The position numbers and the translations under genes are program-made. A stretch of DNA of 64,000 nt, from assembly GCF_016863135.1 (NCBI RefSeq), contig NZ_BOOH01000044.1:1-64000 (forward strand), written 5' to 3'. The number at the start of each line of letters is the position of its first letter. The first letter of the stretch is position 1. The notes below the pieces were generated by a model, which saw only the letters and a list, made by a program, of their open reading frames with translations, was not told the DNA's origin and did not search any database. Source of the DNA: Planobispora longispora. GTDB taxonomy: Bacteria; Actinomycetota; Actinomycetes; Streptosporangiales; Streptosporangiaceae. Positions 24,947 to 33,345 of this stretch are shown here, in pieces.

Positions 24947-25594
24947 ATGAGCGATGTCAAGCGGATCAGCAAGCGGACCCAGAAAGCACGGGAGACGCGG
25001 CGGCGCATCCTGCAGGCGGCGCTGGAGTTGTTCACGCAGGACGGCTACGGTGCGACGAACCTGCAGGACGTCGCCGAGCGGGCCGGGGTCGCACTGCAGA
25101 CGATCTACTTCGTCTTCGGCAACAAGCGCACCCTGCTCAAGGAACTGGTCGACGTCACGATCGCGGGCGACGACGAGCCGACGGCCACGATGGACCGGCC
25201 GTGGTATGTGGACGCGCTGGCCGCCGGCACCGCCCGCGACATGTTGAGCGCCTACGTCGCGGGCACGACCTCGGTCCTGGAACGGGCCGCGCCGATCGGC
25301 AGGGTGCTGGACGGAGCACGCGCGAGCGACCCCGAGGTCGCCGCCCTGTGGTCGCACGACGTCGATCCCCGATATGTCGTCCACCGCGGGGCGGCCGAGG
25401 CGCTCGTCGGCAAGCCCGGCGCGCGGGCGGACGCCTCTGCCGAAGAAGCCGCCGACCTGCTGTACGGCCTGCTCAGCCCCGAGCTGTACCTGCTGTTCGC
25501 ACAGGAGCGGGGCTGGCCGCGCGAGCGCTGGGAGCGATGGGCCGAGGCGACCCTGCGCAGCCAGCTCTGCTCGGATCAGGACCGCCGGCGCTGA
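24947..25594 (+). CDS. TetR-family transcriptional regulator
   Basis: A 215-residue TetR/AcrR repressor. The HTH lies at about residues 14-60: RRRILQAALELFTQDGYGAT then LQDVAERAGVALQTIYFVFGNKRTLL. The ligand domain (from about residue 70) is unspecific. It most likely represses itself and the divergent ABM monooxygenase through the two dyads directly upstream of its ATG. Inducer unknown. Confidence 0.88.
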   Translation: MSDVKRISKRTQKARETRRRILQAALELFTQDGYGATNLQDVAERAGVALQTIYFVFGNKRTLLKELVDVTIAGDDEPTATMDRPWYVDALAAGTARDMLSAYVAGTTSVLERAAPIGRVLDGARASDPEVAALWSHDVDPRYVVHRGAAEALVGKPGARADASAEEAADLLYGLLSPELYLLFAQERGWPRERWERWAEATLRSQLCSDQDRRR

Positions 25595-25674
25595 CCACCG
25601 GCCCCGGCGTGAGCCGTGGCGGGCGGATCCACGGACCCGGCCGGCGGCGCGGGACCCGGGCGACGGAGGCGCGG

Positions 25675-26643
25675 TCAGGGGCCGGAGAGGGCGGGGGCGG
25701 CGTGCAGCAGGTCGCGGGCGAGGGCGGAGTCGCCCTCCACCTCGGCCGCGAACGTCGCGGGCTCTCCCCTGCCCCCCACCAGGAAGCAGAACTCGACCAC
25801 GTCGCAGGTGATCGTGGCGTCGGCCGAGGCGCCGTCCGTCCCGATCCCCCCGGCCGAGGCGCCGTCCAGCCCGGTCCCCCCGGCCGCGCCGTCCTCGCGC
25901 ACGGCCCGCCCTCCGGGGTGCAGCGGCACGTGCCACCGCCCGCCGCCCGGGCCGGTCAGCACGAGCCGTACGGCCCGGCCCTCGGGCACCGCGTGCCCGC
26001 TCACCCTCATGGTGACCGGCATGACCCGCACGCACAGGTCGGCGGTGGGCGCGATGTGCTCCGGGACCGGGTCGGGCACGGCGATCCCCACGACGCCCGC
26101 CGCGTCCGCGGTGTGGAGCCAGGTCTCCAGGGCCCTGCCCAGCAGGTGGTCGGCGGCCGCCATGGGGAACCCGCTCACGTCGGCCGGGGTGTCCGGCGGC
26201 AGCGCGGCCAGGTGGCGGCAGAGCGCGTCGGCCTGGGCCCGCCAGTCGCGGCGGGTCTGGCCGGGCTCCCGGCGGCGTTCGTACTCCTGCAGCTGCGCCG
26301 TCCGGGCGAGCGCCTCGTCCACGGTGACCGGCGGGCCGAGGACGGGGGCGCCCACCGCGAGCGCGACGAGCCCGTCCTTCGCCGCGAGGTGGGCCAGCAG
26401 CTCCTGGAGCGTCCACCCCTCGACGGTCTCCTTGTGCCAGTCGTCCTCGTCCACCTCGGCCAGCAGGGCGTCCATGGCCGCGATCCGTCCGGCGTAGGGG
26501 GCCGTCCAGCCCGACGCCGCGACCGCGGGGCGGCGGCGGGCGCGGGCGGCGGTGAACAGCAGGGGGCGCAACGACGTCCGCGGGACCTCTGCCGCCTCCG
26601 TCAGGGCGTCGAGATACAGGCGGCGAGCCGGGTCGTCGTTCAT
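25675..26643 (-). CDS. Maleylpyruvate isomerase N-terminal domain protein, sigma partner
   Basis: A 322-residue protein with the mycothiol-dependent maleylpyruvate isomerase (DinB-like) four-helix fold: GWTLQELLAHLAAKDGLVAL and ADHLLGRALETWLHTADAAG carry the metal-type histidines. The C-terminal sterol-carrier-like region contains a short Gly/Ala repeat around residues 265-283. Its ATG overlaps the stop of the ECF sigma gene, so it probably serves as a co-expressed modulator or anti-sigma protein, as seen for similar pairs in actinobacteria (inference). Confidence 0.75.
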   Translation of the reverse strand: MNDDPARRLYLDALTEAAEVPRTSLRPLLFTAARARRRPAVAASGWTAPYAGRIAAMDALLAEVDEDDWHKETVEGWTLQELLAHLAAKDGLVALAVGAPVLGPPVTVDEALARTAQLQEYERRREPGQTRRDWRAQADALCRHLAALPPDTPADVSGFPMAAADHLLGRALETWLHTADAAGVVGIAVPDPVPEHIAPTADLCVRVMPVTMRVSGHAVPEGRAVRLVLTGPGGGRWHVPLHPGGRAVREDGAAGGTGLDGASAGGIGTDGASADATITCDVVEFCFLVGGRGEPATFAAEVEGDSALARDLLHAAPALSGP

Positions 26644-27194
26644 GTGCCCTCCTCGGCCAGCGCGTCGGCCAGCCGGCGCAGTCCCAGCCGGATCCTGGAT
26701 TTGGCGGTGCCCTCCGGCAGGCCGAGTTCGTCGGCGACCTGCCGGTAGGTGCGCCCCCGGTAGTAGGCCAGCTCGATGACCTCGCGCAGGTGGTCGGGGA
26801 GCTTGCCGACCGCCAGGCGCACTCCGTCGGCCTCCTGCCGTGACAGTACCTGGTCCTCCAGCCTCTCCGGTTCCGGCTCCAGCAGGCGTGGGCCGAGCAC
26901 CGAAGCCTTACGGCGTTCCTGCGCCCGGACGTGGTCCACCGCCCGCCGGTGGGCGATGGTGGCCAGCCAGGCGCGCAGCGTCCCCCGCGCGGGATCGAAG
27001 GCGAGCGGGCGTTCCCAGAAGGCCACGAAGACCTCCTGGGTGATGTCCTCCGAGATCATGCGATCCCGGGTGATCCGGACGGCGAGGCCGAAGACCAGCG
27101 GCGCGAAGCGGTCGTAGACCTCCCCCAGCGCCGTCTCCTCGCCGCCCACGACCCGCTGGTGCAGCAGGCGGTCGTCCGCGACCGGTGCCTCCAT
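26640..27194 (-). CDS. ECF RNA polymerase sigma factor
   Basis: A 184-residue ECF sigma-70 protein. Region 2 reads YDRFAPLVFGLAVRITRD...DITQEVFVAFWE, and region 4 KLPDHLREVIELAYYRGRTYRQVADELGLP then GTAKSRIRLGLRRL (given in parts). It resembles the SigK-like group. The ATG at 27194 follows GGGAGCG; a further upstream ATG at 27248 is possible. Coupled by ATGA overlap to the downstream partner gene. Confidence 0.88.
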   Translation of the reverse strand: MEAPVADDRLLHQRVVGGEETALGEVYDRFAPLVFGLAVRITRDRMISEDITQEVFVAFWERPLAFDPARGTLRAWLATIAHRRAVDHVRAQERRKASVLGPRLLEPEPERLEDQVLSRQEADGVRLAVGKLPDHLREVIELAYYRGRTYRQVADELGLPEGTAKSRIRLGLRRLADALAEEGT

Positions 27195-27419
27195 GGCACC
27201 ACGCTCCCGAATAGTCGGCTGTTGTCCGAGCTTTTCACCATCCGACATGAATGTGGAGAGGACGGCCACCCTTGATGAGGTGCTCAATGCGCATCAATTC
27301 CTCCGGTACCGGAAATAACAGGCGAACGAGGGACATAAGCAGGCGGCTACCACTCATTCGTCTCCGGCGCCGGTCCGGATGTTCGCAATACCGGCTCTCG
27401 TCGGAAATCCCGGAACCCC

Positions 27420-28277
27420 TTAACGGGGGAAGACGACGGTCTTGTGCCCGTCGAGCAGCACGCGCTGCTCGACGTGCCACTTCACCGCCCGGGCCAGGGC
27501 GACGCACTCCAGGTCCCGGCCGATGGCGACCAGGTCCTCCGGGGAGTGGCTGTGGTTGACCCGCGCGACCTCCTGCTCGATGATCGGCCCCTCGTCCAGG
27601 TCGGAGGTGACGTAGTGGGCGGTGGCGCCGATCAGCTTGACGCCCCGGGCGTGGGCCTGGTGGTACGGCTTGGCGCCCTTGAACGACGGCAGGAACGAGT
27701 GGTGGATGTTGATCGCCCGTCCGGCCAGCTTGGCGCAGAGGTCCTCCGAGAGCACCTGCATGTAGCGGGCGAGCACCACCGCGTCGGCGCGGTAGTGCTC
27801 GACCAGCGCCAGGATCTCCGCCTCCTGCCGGGACTTGGTCTCCGGGGTCACCGGCAGGTGGTGGTAGTCGATGCCGTAGGACTGGGTGAGCGGGCGCAGG
27901 TCCGGGTGGTTGGAGGCGACCGCGACGATCTCGACGTCCAGCGTGCCGGAGCGGACCCGGTAGAGCAGGTCGTTCAGGCAGTGGCCGTACTTGCTGACGA
28001 GGATGAGCACGCGCGGCTTGACCGCCGTGTCGCGCAGGGTGATCTCCATGCCGAACTCGGGGGCCAGCTCGGCGAAGGCCACGCGCAGCTTGTCCTCGGA
28101 GGCCGTGCCGGGGGTGGAGAACTGCACGCGCATGAAGAACCGCCCGGCGTCCCGGTCGCCGAACTGCTGGCTCTCGATGATGTTGCAACCTCGCCCGGCG
28201 AGCAATCCGGAGACCGCGGCGACCACGCCGGGACGGTCCGGGCAGGACAGGGTCAGAACATACTCGGCGGAACTCAT
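27420..28277 (-). CDS. purU: Formyltetrahydrofolate deformylase
   Basis: A 285-residue PurU that hydrolyses 10-formyl-THF to THF and formate, balancing one-carbon pools. The N-terminal ACT domain (YVLTLSCPDRPGVVAAVSG) senses glycine/methionine, and the C-terminal formyltransferase-like domain has INIHHSFLPSFKGAKPYHQA and GATAHYVTSDLDEGPII with the catalytic Asp. The spacer of about 225 bases to the sigma gene (27195-27419) holds no gene that I can support. Confidence 0.95.
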   Translation of the reverse strand: MSSAEYVLTLSCPDRPGVVAAVSGLLAGRGCNIIESQQFGDRDAGRFFMRVQFSTPGTASEDKLRVAFAELAPEFGMEITLRDTAVKPRVLILVSKYGHCLNDLLYRVRSGTLDVEIVAVASNHPDLRPLTQSYGIDYHHLPVTPETKSRQEAEILALVEHYRADAVVLARYMQVLSEDLCAKLAGRAINIHHSFLPSFKGAKPYHQAHARGVKLIGATAHYVTSDLDEGPIIEQEVARVNHSHSPEDLVAIGRDLECVALARAVKWHVEQRVLLDGHKTVVFPR

Positions 28278-28531
28278 GCCTTCACCCTTGCGGAGGTCGG
28301 ATCGTACGGTGCCGTGAGGCCGGTCTGGGCAGGGTACAGCGTGCCGGCCACATCCACCTCCACCGCTCCGCACGCGGGGCCGCCCTCGGGGAAGGCCGGG
28401 GCGACGGCACGGGCCGGGGTTCAACAGGACCGGCTGCTCGTCCATCATTCACGCGATCTTGGGTAGTAACTACGTATCAGCGCACTGCGGACGCTACCTG
28501 CGGGCCGACGCCGGAGGCAGCCGTCGTTCGC

Positions 28532-28546
28532 CTATGGGCCCCATAG
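28532..28546. promoter_or_regulatory. Dyad upstream of phosphate transporter
   Basis: CTATGGG (28532-28538) and CCCATAG (28540-28546) form a 7+1+7 palindrome about 50 bases before the transporter GTG. It could be an operator; no matching regulator is adjacent. Confidence 0.4.
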
Positions 28547-28594
28547 CCGAACCGGCCTCGTCGTCCACCCGGTGTTCGGCTGGAATGGAGGACC

Positions 28595-29533
28595 GTGAGC
28601 TCGATCGCCCTGGCGGCGCTCGCCGGTCTGTTCGCGGTCATCAGCGGGGTCAACGACGGCGGCGCGCTGCTGGCGACAGGGCTCAAGATCCCCAGCATCC
28701 GGCCGGTGACCGGCGTGCTCATGATGATGGCGGCGGTCGCGCTGGTCCCCTCGGTGACCCACCAGGTCGCGATCACCTTCACCACCCGGCTGGCGACCAT
28801 GGAGGGGCCCGACGGACAGGTCGCCCTGGCCGTCGCGGTCCTGTCCGCGCTGACCGTCGTCATGTTCCTGAGCAACCGCGGGCGGCCCACCAGCCTGACC
28901 CTCGCCATCGTGGGCGCCCTGACCGGAGCCGACCTGGGCTGGGGCGTACCGGTCTCCTACGGCGGGGTGGTGTTCGTGCTCGGGGTCGCGATGGCGGCCC
29001 CGTTCGTGGGGGCGCTGCTCGCGGTCCCGGTCAGGATCCTCCTGGTACGGCTGGCGCACGGCCGTACGCTCCGGTGGTGGCACCGGGCCGGGTTCACCCT
29101 GCAGTGCCTGGCCTACGCGGCCAACGACGGGCAGAAGATGCTGGCCGTCTTCATGCTCGCCTTCGGCCTGTCGGACGCGCCCCTGTCCACCTGCGTGGCG
29201 GTGGCCGGACTGTTCGGAGCCGGCGCGGTGTACGGCCTGCCGCGCGCCGGCCGCCTGCTCAGCCGCGAGATCCTCGCCTCCCGCCCGCTGCACGGGGTGA
29301 CCGCCGAGCTGGCCACCGGCACCGCGGTCATCGGCTGCGCGGCGATCGGCGCGCCGGTGAGCATGACCCAGACCATCGCCGGGTCCCTGATCGGGGCCGG
29401 AGCGGCGGAGAGCGTGAAGCGGGTGCGCTGGCACGCCGCCATGAAGATCGTTTTCGCCTGGATGCTGACGCTGCCGGTGAGCGCGCTGCTCGCCGGGGCG
29501 GCGGCGCTCATCGTCAGAGGGGTGATGGCTTGA
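28595..29533 (+). CDS. PiT-family inorganic phosphate transporter
   Basis: A 312-residue polytopic membrane protein with about eight helices and the duplicated PiT signature: ISGVNDGGALLATGL near the N-terminus and AYAANDGQKMLAVF in the second half, plus SMTQTIAGSLIGAG. It imports phosphate (usually as metal-phosphate) by proton symport. GTG 28595 has GGAGGACC upstream. The length is on the short side for the family. It is followed with overlap by its DUF47 partner. Confidence 0.88.
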   Translation: MSSIALAALAGLFAVISGVNDGGALLATGLKIPSIRPVTGVLMMMAAVALVPSVTHQVAITFTTRLATMEGPDGQVALAVAVLSALTVVMFLSNRGRPTSLTLAIVGALTGADLGWGVPVSYGGVVFVLGVAMAAPFVGALLAVPVRILLVRLAHGRTLRWWHRAGFTLQCLAYAANDGQKMLAVFMLAFGLSDAPLSTCVAVAGLFGAGAVYGLPRAGRLLSREILASRPLHGVTAELATGTAVIGCAAIGAPVSMTQTIAGSLIGAGAAESVKRVRWHAAMKIVFAWMLTLPVSALLAGAAALIVRGVMA

Positions 29534-30165
29534 AGCGGCTACGCAGGGTCCGGGACCTGATGACCGGGCACATGGACAGCGCCCTCGCCGAGGCGCTGAT
29601 CGGTCAGCTGGAGGCGACCAAGGAGGGCGCCTGGCTGGCCATGGCGATGATCGGCGGCGACACCCGCAGGACCGACGCGCACGAGGAGATGCGGGAGATC
29701 GAACATCGGGGCGACACCCAGCGCGCCCGCCTGGTGGAGGAGCTGTCCGGCTCCCTGGTCACCCCCATCGACCGCGAGGACATCTTCCGGCTGTCCCGCT
29801 CGATCGACGACATCCTGGACTCCCTGCGCGACTTCGTCCGCGAGTCCCACCTCTACCGGGTCCGCGAGCAGCAGCGCTTCGCCCCCATGCTGGACCAGGT
29901 GATCGCCGGCATCGAGGCGCTGGAGACGGCGGTCCGCGACCTGGTCTCCGCCGGCACCGCGACGGTCACCCACGACGCCCTGGAGGCCAAGAAGATCAGC
30001 GGCACCCTCCAGCGCATGTACCAGTACGAGATCGCCCGCATCTTCTCCGGGGAGATCACCTCCGAGACCATGAAGGAACGTGAGCTCGTCCGCCGCCTGG
30101 AGATCGTCGGCATGGCGATCGGCGTGGCCGCCGACGCCATCGCCGACGGCGTGATGAAGCGCTGA
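29530..30165 (+). CDS. DUF47/PhoU-like accessory protein
   Basis: A 211-residue all-helical DUF47 protein, typically encoded with PiT transporters and thought to regulate them. The helices carry EIEHRGDTQRARLVEEL, DREDIFRLSRSIDDILDSL and SGEITSETMKERELVRRLE. TTG at 29530 overlaps the PiT stop (TTGA) and has GAGGGG upstream; an ATG at 29560 is an alternative. Co-translation with the transporter is likely. Confidence 0.82.
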   Translation: MKRLRRVRDLMTGHMDSALAEALIGQLEATKEGAWLAMAMIGGDTRRTDAHEEMREIEHRGDTQRARLVEELSGSLVTPIDREDIFRLSRSIDDILDSLRDFVRESHLYRVREQQRFAPMLDQVIAGIEALETAVRDLVSAGTATVTHDALEAKKISGTLQRMYQYEIARIFSGEITSETMKERELVRRLEIVGMAIGVAADAIADGVMKR

Positions 30166-30387
30166 CCGTTCCTCGTCGGTGAGCGGGAGTGCGTCCCGGA
30201 TCGCCGCGTTGCGCACGTGCGTGATCGTCCTCTGGAGGACGGAGAGGTCCGGCCCGGCGTGAGGGTCCCCGCCGTGGATGATCGGGTGAAGACGTCGGGG
30301 CCGACAACGTCTCCCCAGGTCATCGCATTCTTCGATGGCCTCCGAGGGGTCCCCTTGATCGATTGATGGTGGTAGCGTCCGGAGCCT

Positions 30388-30846
30388 ATGAGCGAGTCCG
30401 AGGTGAATGACCGGCCCGCGGCGCGGGTGGTGTGCATGGACGGCCGGGGCCGGGTGCTGCTGCTGCACTGGCGTGACGCGACGAGCGGGCTGACCCTGTG
30501 GGAGCCTCCGGGCGGCGGGATCGATCCGGGCGAGACGCCGCTGGAGGCCGCCCGCAGGGAGCTGGCCGAGGAGACCGGGCTGCCCGGCACGGCGGTGCTG
30601 GACCGGTGGGTGCCGGTACGGCGGGACTTCACCTGGCTCGGCGTGCGCTACGCCAAGACCGAGCGGTTCTACCTGGCCAGGTTCGGCGAGACCCCCGCGG
30701 TGGACCCCGGCGCGTTCACCGCCGAGGAGGACGACACCTACCTGGGCTACGGCTGGCTCTCGCCCGAGGAGATGGCCGCGCTGCCCGACGCGCTGGAGCC
30801 GCCGGACCTGGCGGGGGTCCTGTCCCGGCTCACCCGGCTGGGATGA
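30388..30846 (+). CDS. NUDIX hydrolase
   Basis: A 152-residue NUDIX protein. The NUDIX box is complete: GGGIDPGETPLEAARRELAE, followed by ETGL. Substrates are nucleoside diphosphates linked to another moiety; specificity is not evident. TAGCGT (30373-30378) sits nine bases before the ATG with no ribosome site, so the mRNA may be leaderless. Its 3' end, with stop, is repeated twice downstream. Confidence 0.88.
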   Translation: MSESEVNDRPAARVVCMDGRGRVLLLHWRDATSGLTLWEPPGGGIDPGETPLEAARRELAEETGLPGTAVLDRWVPVRRDFTWLGVRYAKTERFYLARFGETPAVDPGAFTAEEDDTYLGYGWLSPEEMAALPDALEPPDLAGVLSRLTRLG

Positions 30847-30943
30847 CGCCGGACCTGGCGGCGGAGGTCCTGTCCCGGCTCACGCTGCCGGGATGACGCC
30901 GGACCTGGCGGAGGTCCTGTCCGGGCTCACGCTGCCGGGATGA
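30800..30943. repeat. Three tandem copies of the NUDIX gene 3' end
   Basis: Units of 47, 50 and 47 bases start at 30800, 30847 and 30897, each running from CGCCGGACCTGGCGG to CCGGGATGA. The first is the real gene end; the other two would encode variants of the same C-terminus. The last unit also contains the stop of the convergent flavoprotein gene (30927-30929). Confidence 0.9.
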
Positions 30944-32087
30944 CGCTGGAGCTCAGGCTCCGGAACGCGCGGCCCATGACGGCGGCGCCGCCGGGCAGGT
31001 CGGCCAGGCCGAACAGGCGGTTGCGCAGGGCGATCCGCCACGCCTGGTGCGGCACCATCCACTCCGCGGAGGTCCGGCCGCTCTCCTGCTTGGCCAGGGC
31101 GAAGGGGCGCATCCGCCGCTCGTAGCGCTCCAGCGCCGCCTCGGTGTCCGCGCCGAGCAGCTCGACGGCCAGCGTGTAGGCGCCGCCCATCGCCATCGAC
31201 GCGCCCTGCCCGGCCATGAGCGAGACCGCGTACGCGGCGTCGCCGAGCAGGACCGTGCGGCCCCGGCTCCAGCGGGGCATCCGGATCTGGGCGACGCAGT
31301 CGTAGTACGGATCCTCCGGGCAGTGGGCCAGCACCCGGTCGGTCAGGTCGCCCATGCCCCGGTAGCGGGCCGCGAGCTCGGCGCGGGGATCGGCGGGCAG
31401 GGCCGGGTCCGGGAGGGCGTGCACGAGGAAGGCCGCCAGGGCGCCGTCGCGCGTCGGGTAGACCCCGGCCTGCCGGTCCGGGACGTTCACCAGGATCGCC
31501 CGCCTGCCGACCTCCCCGGCCAGGCCAGCGTCCCGGATCAGGTAGGAGGCGGTGTGGTAGCCCAGCGGGCGCAGCCAGCGCTCCTCGGGGCCGAAGGCCA
31601 GGCGGCGCACCACCGAGTGGATGCCGTCGGCGCCCGCCAGCAGGTCCGCCCGGAACGCCGTCCCGTCGGTCAGTTCGGCCTCCACCCCGCCGGGAACGTC
31701 GCGGACCGCGGTGATGCTGGTGCCGTACCGGATCTCCACCCCGGGGTCCAGGGCCTCGCGGATCACCGTCTCCAGGCCGCCGCGCATGAGGCTGAGCACC
31801 CGGCCGCCGAGCACCGCCCGGGCGGAGGCGTAGCGCAGGCCGCCGGTCCGGCGGCCGCGCGGGTCGGCGTAGACGAGCTCGTCGATGTCGGCGGCGATGT
31901 CACGCAGCGCGCCGAGGAGGTCCATCCGCTCGGCCACGTCGTGGCCCGAGCCGAAGAAGTCGATCATGTAGCCGTCGCTGCGCGGCCCGGCCGCCCTCTC
32001 CACGATCGTCACCTCGGCGCCGCCGCGCCGCAGCCACCAGGCCAGCGTGAGCCCGGCTATCCCGGCGCCGCAGATCAAGACCTTCAT
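30927..32087 (-). CDS. FAD-dependent monooxygenase (PHBH/TetX-like)
   Basis: A 386-residue class A flavoprotein monooxygenase. The FAD dinucleotide fold is ICGAGIAGLTLAWWLRRGG, the DG motif LAGADGIHSVVRR, and the GD motif TVLLGDAAYAVSLMAGQGAS. Relatives hydroxylate aromatics or inactivate antibiotics such as tetracycline; the substrate here is unknown. Its ATG overlaps the TetR stop, so it belongs to an operon repressed by that TetR. The C-terminal codons lie in the NUDIX 3'-end repeat. Confidence 0.88.
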   Translation of the reverse strand: MKVLICGAGIAGLTLAWWLRRGGAEVTIVERAAGPRSDGYMIDFFGSGHDVAERMDLLGALRDIAADIDELVYADPRGRRTGGLRYASARAVLGGRVLSLMRGGLETVIREALDPGVEIRYGTSITAVRDVPGGVEAELTDGTAFRADLLAGADGIHSVVRRLAFGPEERWLRPLGYHTASYLIRDAGLAGEVGRRAILVNVPDRQAGVYPTRDGALAAFLVHALPDPALPADPRAELAARYRGMGDLTDRVLAHCPEDPYYDCVAQIRMPRWSRGRTVLLGDAAYAVSLMAGQGASMAMGGAYTLAVELLGADTEAALERYERRMRPFALAKQESGRTSAEWMVPHQAWRIALRNRLFGLADLPGGAAVMGRAFRSLSSSVIPAA

Positions 32088-32701
32088 CGGGGTTCCCCTT
32101 CCGTGCAGAACAGTCCGTCGCGATAGATGTCCAGCACCTCGCCGGCCCAGCGGGCGGTCCCCTCGGGGCCGAGGGGGTCGGCGCCGAGCACGTCGGCGAG
32201 CTGGTCCCGCAGGAGCAGCAGCACCAGGTCGGCGGACATGACGAAGGCCGTGCGGACCTCGGGGTCGCGGCCCGGGGCCATCTGCCCGGCGGCCGCGAGC
32301 GCGTCGAGCATCGCCCGGGAGGCCGCGAACCAGCGGCGGAAGATCCGCGTCCCGGCGGCGTCGCCGGACAGCAGCAGGCGGCGCAGGTAGCCGGGGATCG
32401 GCGAGCCGGGCGGGAGGTCCTTCAGGAGGGCCTCGGCGAAGGACGCGCCGTCCGACAGGTCGAGCTCCCCGGCCGCCGCACGGGCGAACATGCCGTCGAA
32501 CACCCCGGCCACGTACTCGTCGACCACGGCTCTCAGCCCCTCTTTGGAGCCGAAGTGGTGGATGACGAGCGCGGGCGAGACCCCGGCGGCCCCCGCGATC
32601 CGCCGCACGGTCACCGCGTCCGGGCCCTGGGCCGCGAACAGCTCCAGGGCCCGGTCGCGGATGACGGCCCGGGCGGTGAGGTCCTCATGGGCTGAACACA
32701 T
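32084..32701 (-). CDS. TetR-family repressor of the flavin monooxygenase
   Basis: A 205-residue TetR protein. The HTH is AVIRDRALELFAAQGPDAVT then VRRIAGAAGVSPALVIHHFGSKEGL; the C-terminal domain is of the TetR_C_33-like type. Start ATG 32701 is inferred from the -10 element seven bases upstream, giving a leaderless mRNA; ATG 32710 is an alternative. The start codon lies in the spacer of a perfect operator dyad. Overlaps the downstream monooxygenase gene by four bases. Confidence 0.88.
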   Translation of the reverse strand: MCSAHEDLTARAVIRDRALELFAAQGPDAVTVRRIAGAAGVSPALVIHHFGSKEGLRAVVDEYVAGVFDGMFARAAAGELDLSDGASFAEALLKDLPPGSPIPGYLRRLLLSGDAAGTRIFRRWFAASRAMLDALAAAGQMAPGRDPEVRTAFVMSADLVLLLLRDQLADVLGADPLGPEGTARWAGEVLDIYRDGLFCTEGEPR

Positions 32702-32738
32702 GTTCAGCATACTAAACAGATGTTCAGCCCTCAGGCAA
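32692..32738 (-). promoter_or_regulatory. Autoregulated TetR promoter with two operators
   Basis: On the minus strand TTGCCT (32738-32733) and TAGTAT (32714-32709) form a promoter with an 18-base spacer. Two 16-base dyads of the form CTrAACANNTGTTCAG lie at 32692-32707 (perfect) and 32712-32727 (one mismatch), 20 bases apart. One occludes the spacer and one spans the start point and ATG. Confidence 0.75.
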
Positions 32739-33120
32739 CCGGCAGGCTGTCCACGGGTCGCGGATGCGCTGGGCGCGACGGAAACCGGGCAGGCGCTCGC
32801 GGCGCCCACGCATCTCGGCGACGACCTCGGCCATCCCGCCCCCGGCGGACACTGACGGCGCAACCTCCGGCGTATCCCGCACATCAGGACAAGACACGTC
32901 AATCTCAGTGGGGAAGATCCCCTCCTCAGGAGGAGAATTTTCAACCCAGGAAACAACGGGGTGAGCCGGGGAAAATCTCGGGAGAAGTCGTCTCCCCTCC
33001 GGGGGAAAAATCCACACCCGCGAAGAGTGAGAGGGAAAGAGTTCCTCTGAAGGAGGCAATCCTCCCCCCGGGAAGAAGATTCCTTCACCGAGGCGCCGCG
33101 GACCGCACCCTCGACCCTCC
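32739..33120. other. Gene-free spacer, purine-rich with small hairpins
   Basis: About 380 bases without a supportable gene. From 32900 to 33080 the plus strand is rich in GGGGAAAATC-like and GGGAAGA-like blocks; GGGAGA (32980-32985) and TCTCCC (32991-32996) form a hairpin. Short minus-strand coding-like sequence at 32730-32850 (ending GFRRAQRIRDPWTA) may be the tail of a decayed gene. Confidence 0.5.
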
Positions 33121-33246
33121 GGAGACCCCGGGGAGCGGGCGCTGCGCCTGCTCCGTCCCGGGGACGTGTCGCCGGCCGTGGACGGCCCGGGCGATCCGGT
33201 ACGGCTCAGCGTGGACCCCGACCGCGTGCAGGTCTTCCCCGCCTGA
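33121..33246 (+). pseudogene. Relic of an ABC-transporter TOBE-domain C-terminus
   Basis: The plus frame 33121-33246 reads ERALRLLRPGDVSPAVDG and then VRLSVDPDRVQVFPA before a TGA. This resembles the last residues of the TOBE domain of sugar/molybdate-type ABC ATPases. No ATPase domain lies upstream and no start is evident, so it would be a fragment. The match is from memory of the family and is short; coincidence is possible. Confidence 0.3.
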
Positions 33247-33345
33247 GAACCGGCCGCGCGAATCTCGCATGAGAACCGGCCGCGCGAGTCTCGCATGAGA
33301 ACCGGCCGCAGGAGGCTCAGGTGAAAACCGGGCGCACGGGGCTCA
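33244..33345. repeat. 26-bp tandem repeat over TPR-gene stop codon
   Basis: Four units start at 33244, 33270, 33296 and 33322 with the pattern TGAGAACCGGCCGCGCGA (first 18 bases). Units one and two differ by one base; the fourth holds the stop codon of the minus-strand TPR gene (33343-33345). Confidence 0.9.
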
